A DNA stretch of 64,000 nt from assembly GCA_963576565.1 (NCBI GenBank), contig OY755046.1, forward strand, positions 59,623,471 through 59,687,470, written 5' to 3'. A program made the translations under genes and the position numbers. Each line of letters begins with the position of its first letter. The stretch's first letter is position 1. A model generated the notes under the pieces. The model searched no databases. It had not been told where the DNA came from and saw nothing but the letters and a program-made list of their open reading frames with translations. The DNA is from Aspidapion aeneum. Taxonomy: Eukaryota > Arthropoda > Insecta > Coleoptera > Brentidae. Shown here in pieces: positions 10,876 to 64,000 of the stretch.

Positions 10876-10990
10876 ACAGGGTGTCTCATTTTTGATGGTA
10901 TTGACTGTCAAATCCCAGCTCTTTAGCATTTTTGGAAGTAAGCAATATTAGTTTTATACATATATTTAACTTTACACATATAGGGAAGGA
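10876..10990. repeat. TACAGGGTGTC-type terminal repeat, left
   Basis: TGTACAGGGTGTCTCATTTT begins a sequence whose inverted partner lies at 12485-12573. Both match the ends of the foldback element at 33945-35330 (TACAGCGTGTCCCATTTTGG). They may bracket one element or be two separate solo ends. Confidence 0.5.
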
Positions 10991-11264
10991 AAGTGAATTA
11001 AAAGTTTAGGTTTTTTTACTTTTTTAATAGTTTTGTTATAACTTCTATCAGTCTGCCAAACCTGAGCTCTCTAGGGTTTCTCGAAGTGGGCAATGTTTTT
11101 CAAAATTCCCTAACTACTTTATAGAAGTCGATGAAACTTGGAGGACCCTATGGAGGAGATTTACGGCTGTGTCAGGGTCACTTTTTTCCTCGTTGTAAGT
11201 TGCCATGAACCTGTTTTCACAGAATTAAAATATCTTGTGAATGGAAATAAACAAGAAATATAGC

Positions 11265-12300
11265 CCCAAGAACAATAAAAACTACAGGGTATGGCAAGTA
11301 AGAAGGGTGGTAGGGAGAAAGTGGGAACTCAGCCCAAGGATCATGCACTGGATCTACAAGGCCATCATAGGACATTCGGAGATCGCGCCTGTGACAGAAA
11401 AGGAGATTCCTCTATCTATCAACGTACAGGCTAGCGATGCCAGAGAAGCGGTTAAGAGAGAAAAGGAGATACCGTGTCCCCATACCGCGAATGGATGCAT
11501 GGAAAAAGGAAGCGGTTGAATTCCTTAGCGATGCCACGGTCTGCTATACAGACGGATCAAGGCTAACAGACCGGAATTGGACCGGCGCAGGAATGTACGT
11601 GGAAAGCAAGGGTATTGGTAAAAGCTACTCGCTGGGATCCAATGCAACAGTCTATTAGGGGAAGGTTTACGCTATACTGGCGGTAACATGGGAGGAATAA
11701 ATTAGCAACGAAACAGGAAAGCACCTCCGCATCTGTTCAGACAGTCAAGTAGCGCTGAAAGCACTGTGCAGAGCAACCATGTCCGCAGGTTTGGTGCAGA
11801 AGTGCGCGGATGCACTTCAAGAGTTGGCCGGAGTAAGAGAGGTGGAGCTCGTATGGGTCCCAGGACACATGGGAGTCCCAGGAAACGAGAAAGTGGACGA
11901 ACTCGCCAGGAGTGGATCCCGGCGGAAATGCGTCGGGCCAGGAGCCTTTCCTAGGACTCACAAGAGGTCAAATAAAGACGGCCCTAACAGATTGGGTTTA
12001 GAAAGGGATACAAAAGGAATAGACCAACACAGGAAACGCTAGACAGACGAAGGAGTATGTGACGGGATACAGCAAGTCCTGAACACGAAGAGAGGTAGGA
12101 GCCATAGTGGGAGTACTAACCAGACACTACGTCCTACAAGGACACCTGGCGAAGATGAGAGTGAAGAACGACGCGACGTGCGAGCGATGTTGGGCCGAGG
12201 ACGAGACATCGGCGAATTTCCTCTCATCATGTGAAGCATATAAGGAGGCAAAAACAGAGGTATTTAAAGAGGAAGCCTTTGAGACGGAGGACCTGTGAAT
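11265..12300 (+). pseudogene. Non-LTR retrotransposon ORF2 remnant with RNase H domain
   Basis: Frame-shifted pieces read YRVWQVRRVVGRKWELSPRI (distal reverse transcriptase region), then an RNase H domain: CYTDGSRLT, a KVYAI region, ICSDSQVALKAL, and VELVWVPGHMGVPGNEKVDE, then a C-terminal zinc knuckle CERCWAEDETSANFLSSC preceded by RHYVLQGHLA. Catalytic Asp residues of TDGS and SDSQ and the VPGH/GNEKVDE motif are retained. The order is that of R1/I/Jockey-group ORF2 C termini. Several stops and frameshifts, and loss of the middle of the RT, make it dead. Confidence 0.8.
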
Positions 12301-12484
12301 CTTTGTACAGAAGACGGGCAGATTCCTTAGCGAAGTACGCAGAAGGGGGGATGCCCGGGGTTTGGCGAAAAGGGCGCTTCATGTGCCTAGCCGCCAGGCC
12401 TAGAGCCTACCACACACTGCTATTAACACTACAGGGTAAAATTCTGATAGCAATATCTTTTCAAGTTCAGAAAAAGAGCACGGT

Positions 12485-12573
12485 AAGGTGAAATCCGCAG
12501 ATCGCTTTCTTTTATAATAACGGAGTTTGCCATTCAAACCCATCGAAAATTAGACACGCTGTAAATTTACAAC
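12485..12573. repeat. TACAGGGTGTC-type terminal repeat, right
   Basis: Read on the minus strand, this ~89 bp matches the first ~85 bp of the 33945-35330 foldback (TTTTCGATGGG followed by AAACTC, TTATTA and AAAG words). It is inverted relative to 10876-10990, so the RNase H remnant lies between two inverted ends of the same family. Confidence 0.6.
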
Positions 12574-12854
12574 TTATTCGCATCTATAATCTAAGAATCA
12601 TTATTCCTAAAAATAGCTATATTAAAATAGTACAAAAATAAATATCAAAAAAAGGTTCTCAACCATTCTGAACCTTTTTTATAACACACAAAAAACAATT
12701 CTAAGCCAACAATCAGTAAATACTTACCAAATTTAAGCGATTTTGGTTATGCAGTAATTTTTAAAAACTTAGTTTCATCATGGTAATAGAATAAAGTTGT
12801 AAAAATATTACATTTCTTAAAGTGAAGTTTGCAAATTACAAAGAAAAAATTCAA
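12574..12854. other. Unassigned spacer
   Basis: A/T-rich DNA with AGGTTCTCAACCATTCTGAACC near 12653 forming a local hairpin. No gene. Confidence 0.4.
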
Positions 12855-12982
12855 CGTCTTTTCCACTATTGTTTCGGGGTTTTATTTAGGACATGTTTCG
12901 AGTCTAAAGAGATCCATCATCAGCTGAAACAAGGTAAACAAATAAGTGTAACTAAATCCGAAGCAATTTTCAGTGCCTATTA

Positions 12983-13884
12983 TATGGATGATTCTACAAA
13001 AATGGTGCTGTGGAGTGGGAATGCATATTTGCATGTAGACTGCAAATGAAGCATAGTTTTAGTTATAAGATTTAAAACGAAATGTTTTCTTTATGGAGCA
13101 TTTGAGTTTAATGTATAAAAAAATTGCAAGTTTATAATTTTTTTTATTACAAAGCAAATACCTCATTCCTCTGGTGTAGTATATTAAAAACTCAGATTGA
13201 AAAAAATATCCTAATAAATAATATTTAACCAAGTCTTAACTATTTATCAAAAAATTGAGCAAACTTAAGTTTGCAGTCATATTTTTGAAAATCCGAATTT
13301 ACATTTTCTCCGGAAAATTTTAAACGTGCTCCATTTTTAATAACACAATATTTGTGAATACCATCGGTTAATTTCTAGAGAAAGAGACGGCCCTGGATAT
13401 CTAATTTACTTGTGAGGGTGACAAGTTGTGACAGATAATGTCAACTTTAGTTTGGTTTAAGTTATAGATCTTTTTATTTTCGGCAGAAAATTTGTTTTTT
13501 TTAGAGAAATCAAAAAGGAACGCTTCAATTATCATTCCTCTGGTAAGTAAATATTCGACTGATATCAATAGTATAATATTTTTGTTGATTGTTTTGAAAT
13601 TATAAGTATAGGAACTTTGTTTATATAAAACATAAGTTAAGCAGTCTAAATAGATTTTGATTTAAATTAGAAAACCATTAAAAAACTCATTCCTCTGGCA
13701 CTCATCCCTCTGGAATTTTTATGCAATAATTCCTAAAATTCGGGAAAATACATGTTTCTTAGCTTACACCTAATTAGTTACATAAATTTGAAAAAACAAA
13801 ATTATTTACTGTGTTGTACTGTTATTTAAAGGCAGTGACCAAAAATGATATCCATATAGCCCACTTTTGGTAGAATCATCCATA
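12983..13884. mobile_element. Nested ~0.9 kb nonautonomous DNA transposon
   Basis: The ends are TGGATGATTCTACAAAAATG and, inverted, TGGATGATTCTACCAAAAGT. It interrupts the left arm of the surrounding foldback; the right arm (14655-14690) gives the empty site GTGCCTCTTATATAGATTC. Comparison places TATA on both sides of the insert, consistent with a TATA or TA target duplication. The interior has no ORF; it carries ATTCCTCTGG three times (about 13164, 13535 and 13689) and one ATCCCTCTGG variant (about 13705). Confidence 0.75.
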
Positions 13885-14732
13885 TACATTCAAACTGGAA
13901 TAATAAAAATATATTGAAAGGGATCAAATAATCATTTTCAGGTTCACTAATGTACTCTGAAAGTGGCTATTCCACCTCCATCATTTTTAACCAATACTCC
14001 AAACTGCATTACTTATAAAACACCCTTAAAATGTAACGTACCTTTTAAAAACCTTCAAAAGACACTTGTACCCCCGGCAAGCTAATGCAAGGGTTCAAAC
14101 AGTTGCTAATAATAGTTGAAAATCCAGGGAAAAAGAGGTTTCCTGAGCAGGAGAGGGAAGTGGAGAATTCTGTAATTAGAAAGATAGAATTGTGTTAAAT
14201 ATTAAAAGCATTTTAATTATTGTTATTTTAATATTTGTCTTTTCAGAGTAATCAAATATATATTACCACATTTCTTGTTGGTTGAAGGTTGACTAGTGCC
14301 TTCAACCAACAAGAAATGTGGTTAGATATATATAGATTACTCTGAAAAGACAAATATTAAAATAAAAATAATTAAAATTCTTTTAATCTTTAACACAATT
14401 CTCTCTGTTTTGAATTACAGAATTCTCCACATCCCACTCCTGCTCAGGAAACCTTTTTCACTGGATTTTCAACCAGTATTGGGGGTTTGGCGGGGGATAT
14501 GAGTGTCTTTTGAAAGGTACATTATATTTTAAGGGTGTTTTATGAGTAATGCATTTTGGGGTATTGGTTTTAAAATGATGGAGGTGGAATAGTCACTTTT
14601 AGAGTACATTAGTGAACCTGAAAGTGATTATTTGATCCCTTTCAATATATTTTCATTATACCAGTTTGAATCTATATAAGAGGCACTGAAAATTGCTTTG
14701 GATGTAGTTACACTTCTGTGTTTACCTTGTTT

Positions 14733-14785
14733 CAGCTGATGATGGGTCTCTTTAGACTCGAAACATGTCAAACATAAAAACCGAA
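14733..14785 (+). ncRNA. Hammerhead-ribozyme-like motif (right arm)
   Basis: CTGATGA is followed by GGGTCT, a CTTT loop, AGACTC, then GAAAC. The box order and a six-pair stem II are those of a hammerhead core. One extra T between CTGATGA and the stem departs from the consensus, and a convincing stem I/III cleavage triplet was not found. Hammerhead motifs are established in Penelope-like elements. An inverted partner lies at about 12895-12940. Confidence 0.4.
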
Positions 14786-14797
14786 ACAATAAAGACT

Positions 14798-15012
14798 TTA
14801 AACAACAAGTGATTTTAAAGAAAGAAAAATAAGAAAAAAGTTTTCTGCTTTGGCCGGGATTCGAACCCGGGATCTCTTGCTCTCTAGGCAAAGAAACTAG
14901 TGACCTGCGCAAACATTTAGAATTTTTGCCTAGAGCGCGAGAGGGTTCGAGTCCCGGCCGAAGCAGAAAACTTTTTTCTTATTTTTCTTTCTTTAATTTC
15001 ACTTGTTGTTTA
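14798..15012. repeat. Palindrome of two tRNA-like halves
   Basis: The arms (TTTTCTGCTTTGGCCGGGAT against the complement of CCGGCCGAAGCAGAAAAC, continuing to AACAACAAGTGA / TCACTTGTTGTT) flank a centre near 14920. On the minus strand GCGCAGGTCACTAG followed by CGGGTTCGAATCCCGG resembles a pol III A box and B box. On the plus strand GAGGGTTCGAGTCCCGGCC is a second B box. The spacing suits a tRNA-derived SINE, not a functional tRNA: no complete cloverleaf was found. Confidence 0.55.
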
Positions 15013-15033
15013 TAGTTTTAGGTCCTTGCATTA

Positions 15034-16037
15034 GCTGGCCATACACACAGAGGTTGATCCGTCGGTTTGGAACGGCACAGATAAATCTGACCGTTTTGTC
15101 TGCAACGGTTTAAAACTGCTGCAGTCCACTAACACAAAAAAAATCTTTCGAATCGATCCTTCATATCGGTCTGTGGCAGACATAACCGCGCGTTAGTGGG
15201 CGAAAACTCAAGATTTATCTGCCGGTTAAACCAAAACTGTGGAATTTCGTCAAGTCGAAAGTTTTATGCGGCGGTTTTATTTATTAAAATGTTTCGTGCT
15301 AAAAAGAAGCAGGCTCTGTGTATGGGAATGATTATTATTATGGAAATAATGCATAGTGGTGTAAAAAAGAGACGTTCCAAGTGGAGGAAACTATTTAGCC
15401 ATGACCTTCTATTAAAAGAGTTAAGAGAAAATGATCCAGACGATTTTAAAAATTATTTAAAAATGGATATTAACACGTATGGCCTTTTATTAAATTTGAT
15501 AAGAGAGGATCTTACGAAACAAGATACCCAAATGAGAGAAGCCATTGGACCAGAACAGCGATTAAATGCTGCCCTGAGATCTGAAATTTTCAGTGGGAAT
15601 TTCTGCACATATATGTTTTACAATATTTAACAAGTTCATCATAACCTTTATTCTTTAAATTCTTGTTAGTATAATCCTTACTTTTAATCTTCCATAAACT
15701 CGGATGTCCTTTGTAAATTTATATAAATTTGCTAAGAAAATCCCTTGACAAAACAACACTTTCACAAGACATGTTGACCACCTTATCGCAGTTAAAACTT
15801 TGGAGGGAAACGGTCTGTTATCCCTGGCACAGTGTAAACCGACAGACAAGTCTGCGCCGGTTAAAATATCGAGCGCGGAACCCACAAGTTTCGCCCGCCG
15901 GCCGGTCTGAACTTATAGATAAATCTATACCGGCTATAACTAGCGCGTGGAATGTCCACTAATTGAAAGAGAAATCCGCCAGTTTGAACCGCGCCGTTCC
16001 AAACCGGCGGATCAACCTCTGTGTGTATGGCCACCTA
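15034..16037 (+). mobile_element. PIF/Harbinger element, internally deleted
   Basis: Terminal repeats GCTGGCCATACACACAGAGG and, inverted, TAGGTGGCCATACACACAGA, each continuing into GTTGATCCG, are flanked by TTA at 15031-15033 and 16038-16040. A 3 bp TTA/TAA target duplication is the Harbinger signature, and the enclosed ORF supports the family. At 1004 bp it is too short to be autonomous; the catalytic part of the transposase is gone. Confidence 0.88.
15289..15630 (+). pseudogene. HARBI1-like transposase, N-terminal fragment
   Basis: From the Met at 15289 the protein contains SKWRKLFSHDLLLKELREND and PDDFKNYLKMD, then DLTKQDTQMREAIGPEQRLN. This is the N-terminal helical region that precedes the DDE nuclease in PIF/Harbinger (HARBI1-like) transposases. 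The frame leaves the family after AALR and stops; no DDE residues remain. The ORF is open upstream to 15196 but that part does not resemble the family. Confidence 0.8.
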
Positions 16038-16119
16038 TTAATTGCAATTTGGTATTTGAATAAAGACTTTAGTGGAGAGGACGTTGAGTTTCTTCTTTGT
16101 AAATAAAGTTGTGTTGATA

Positions 16120-16790
16120 TTAGGGACCCTTTGCTCGCCCTTCTTTAGCTAACTGCATCGTTTATAAATGCGACATTAAATAACAGATGTCACGTGATAT
16201 TTAGAAGCCCAATTTCGACCTTTTGCAGGCACAAGTTTTTATCCTTTATCCTTTATTTATCTGTCAAAAGCCTGATTTGTTTTCTGTAGGCAAAATTAAT
16301 CAAAAAGTTCCGAAAACAACTGGGGAAAAACTGAAAAAGTAATACCAGTGAAAAACTGCCAGGAAAATATAGGATTAGGTCTGTGTTTACTGTATACTTC
16401 TTATTTTTTTACGCACTTCAAAGAACATTGATGACTTTTGGTTAGTTGGTGAACACTGTTGCCAAACAACACATACCTACCAGTTTTCATAAAAAATAAT
16501 CTTCAATAACTGACATAAAATTAAAACTACGGATTATCCCGCATTGGTAGCTCTTGAAATAATTGACTGATATCAAAAATATTTTAAATTTAAATTACAT
16601 TTTGACATAACGTTATATGCGCGGCAACACTGTCTCTCAATAAAGGAATTAGTAGGCTGTGTTATTGTAACACAAGTAAGGTCAAACACTATCCTTTAGT
16701 TAAGAATAAGGTTCAAACCAGGTAACTGCCCATGCCTTAAATAAAGGATAACCATCACTCAAAGCAGTATTTTCTGATTCTTCACCTAAA
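16120..16790 (+). repeat. Dispersed ~650 bp repeat, copy A
   Basis: It matches 32795-33620 in inverted orientation over its whole length: CTTTAGCTAAC at the left end, TTTATCTGTCAAAAGC, TGATGACTTTTGGTTAGTTG, CATAACGTTATATGCGCGGC, and AAACCAGGTAACTGC at the right. No ORF and no clear terminal repeats. The copies have diverged clearly but align without large gaps apart from one insertion in copy B. Confidence 0.8.
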
Positions 16791-17661
16791 ATCCTTTAAA
16801 GAAGGTACATTTTAGTACAGTCAACCGTGTTTATACGAACAGTTTCTTATAGTTAGAGCAAAAAATTTGAAAAGACCCCGCTGAATCCGAGTATTTCTGT
16901 TGCCAACTCGAAGTATCGACATCGACGGAGAAAATCCCCGCCAAACCCCCAAAAACCTGTTTTTTTCTTTTTTGTTCAATTTTCTCGAAAACTAACCAGT
17001 TTGCCGAAAATTGAAAAGAACAGTCGTTGTGGAGAACAGAATTCCCTTTCCAACGATGTAAGGGTCGATAAGGTCTTCAGTAGCGTCCGTAAATTGAGAT
17101 TATTTCGAGAAAACTTGTTTATTATAGGTTTAATAAAATTTTCTCAAAAACTACACTTCTTCGGAAAAAATATGTAGTATACTTTAATTTTCAAAAATAA
17201 CCAAAATAATCAATCTTTGTTAACTATAGAAAAAAATATAGTTTTTCGAGTTTTTTTTTAACTTGACAAAAAGCTGAGAAATAAATTTAATTTTCAAATA
17301 CATCAGGAGTTTTTTGTGGTGGTTGCTAAATTATTGGCAACTGTAAATAATTCTTTAAAAAAAACTGTAAATTTGTAAAACAAACACAGGTTTCGAATTT
17401 CAAATTTTGCTTCCAAACATGCATAAGAAGCTGTTAGTACCAATGGGACTGGAAAAGTGATTAAAACAAAAAAAAACACAAAAAATGTGCGGAAAGGTGA
17501 AACAATATCTACAAAAACAATGATAAAAATTTGATTCAAATGCTTTTTGGTCAAAAATATTTTTCCTAGAGTAAATAATAATATATTAAATAGCTAATAT
17601 CAATTTGTAAAGGTTTTTTTTTCAAATATACCTATTTTTTTAAATAAATATTGTAAATTGT
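16791..17661. other. Region downstream of the RhoGAP stop, probable 3' UTR in part
   Basis: The host gene's TAG is at 17662-17664, so the 3' UTR runs leftward from here on the minus strand. No AATAAA lies close by; an ATTAAA variant near 17288-17293 is a weak poly(A) signal candidate. Otherwise low-complexity A/T with no gene. Confidence 0.35.
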
Positions 17662-63678
<46,017 letters not shown>

Positions 63679-64000
63679 CTAGAAGGGGAGAAAGACAGAA
63701 TTTGGAAATCGCTTGTCATGTTCGATTTTTCGGCCAATTGCGCAAACTTTTTTAAAAACCCCTTGAAGATAAAAAAGTCCTAGGATTAAAAAACTTTTCA
63801 AATCGTAGCACGGAGGGTCTGTATAATAAAACCGGTTAGAAGTAAAAATAAGCAAGCTACTCAATACTAGCTTCTAACCATTTTTTGTTCTAGTCCAATA
63901 ACCTATCTATCATGCCGCCCCCATAAAACTTCCCCCTCTACTTGCATCGTGTCGTGAGGTCAGTAGAAACTTAATGAAATCAACAAACCTTTGTTCTCGA
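63679..64000. other. Intron upstream of exon 1
   Basis: Begins at the acceptor of exon 1 and holds no recognised feature. The next upstream exon of the RhoGAP gene is outside the window. Confidence 0.6.

Larger units (their letters stand above)
12855..14805. mobile_element. Foldback element with hammerhead-like cores, interrupted by a nested transposon
   Basis: Outer arms match in inverted orientation. TCGAGTCTAAAGAGATCC at 12899 pairs with its counterpart at 14745, and GTTCACTAATGTACTCTGAA at 13942 pairs with the complement near 14610. The arms close on a hairpin at 14280-14318 (GTTGGTTGAAGG / CCTTCAACCAAC). Without the 13 kb insertion each arm is about 520-530 bp, so the palindrome is nearly symmetric. 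Each arm carries CAGCTGATGATGG, a short stem, and CTCGAAAC, pointing outward, followed on the right by AATAAAG. This resembles the tail of Penelope-like elements. Confidence 0.75.

Noticed and set aside
14848..14970. Functional tRNA genes
   Set aside because: B boxes and an A-box-like word are present, but no full cloverleaf with matched acceptor stem could be drawn; the halves are inverted copies.
17303..17554. 83-codon minus-strand frame
   Set aside because: Hydrophobic low-complexity translation downstream of the RhoGAP stop; more likely 3' UTR.

Overview
The window is intron-rich, AT-rich animal DNA, almost certainly from an insect. A beetle is the best guess, from the mix of CR1-, RTE- and Jockey-like retrotransposons, mariner and Penelope elements and a ZAD zinc-finger exon, but the sequence alone does not fix the species. 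There are no operons, Shine-Dalgarno sites or CRISPR arrays.

The main host gene lies on the minus strand from 63678 to 17662. It is a Rho GTPase-activating protein of the CdGAP/ARHGAP31-33 type (Drosophila CdGAPr). Thirteen coding exons were placed by hand from splice sites, and every exon-exon phase agrees. Together they hold 1588 complete codons plus a TAG stop. The 5' exons lie beyond the right edge. Exons 1-5 (numbered within the window) encode the RhoGAP domain; exons 6-13 encode a long, probably disordered tail with YExPhi motifs, a coding minisatellite and a short motif that recurs at the C terminus.

The introns are packed with mobile DNA. The 19 kb intron between exons 2 and 3 holds a nested plus-strand gene for a small secreted chitin-binding (CBM14) protein with decayed tandem copies, a tandem CR1 block, two closely similar 5'-truncated RTE insertions, and two Helitron-like elements carrying long CAGA microsatellites. 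The introns between exons 3-4 and 9-10 are largely filled by arrays of a ~125 bp unit that encodes reverse transcriptase motif A (TDFSKAFDRVNHEVLIQKL). These arrays are the most unusual structure seen. The intron upstream of exon 7 holds decayed duplicates of that exon, and a mariner has landed in one of the duplicated intron copies.

Left of the host gene (1-17.6 kb) are the first coding exon of a ZAD zinc-finger gene (minus strand), an 8-bp-TSD hAT-type MITE, the first exon of a YqaJ/SWIM-type gene facing a broken THAP sequence, a full-length Penelope-like element with an intact 819-codon ORF, a 1.6 kb foldback element, a retrotransposon RNase H remnant, a second foldback with a nested transposon and hammerhead-like and tRNA-like motifs, and a deleted PIF/Harbinger copy.

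All calls rest on reading the sequence. Family names come from motif recognition; no database search was run.
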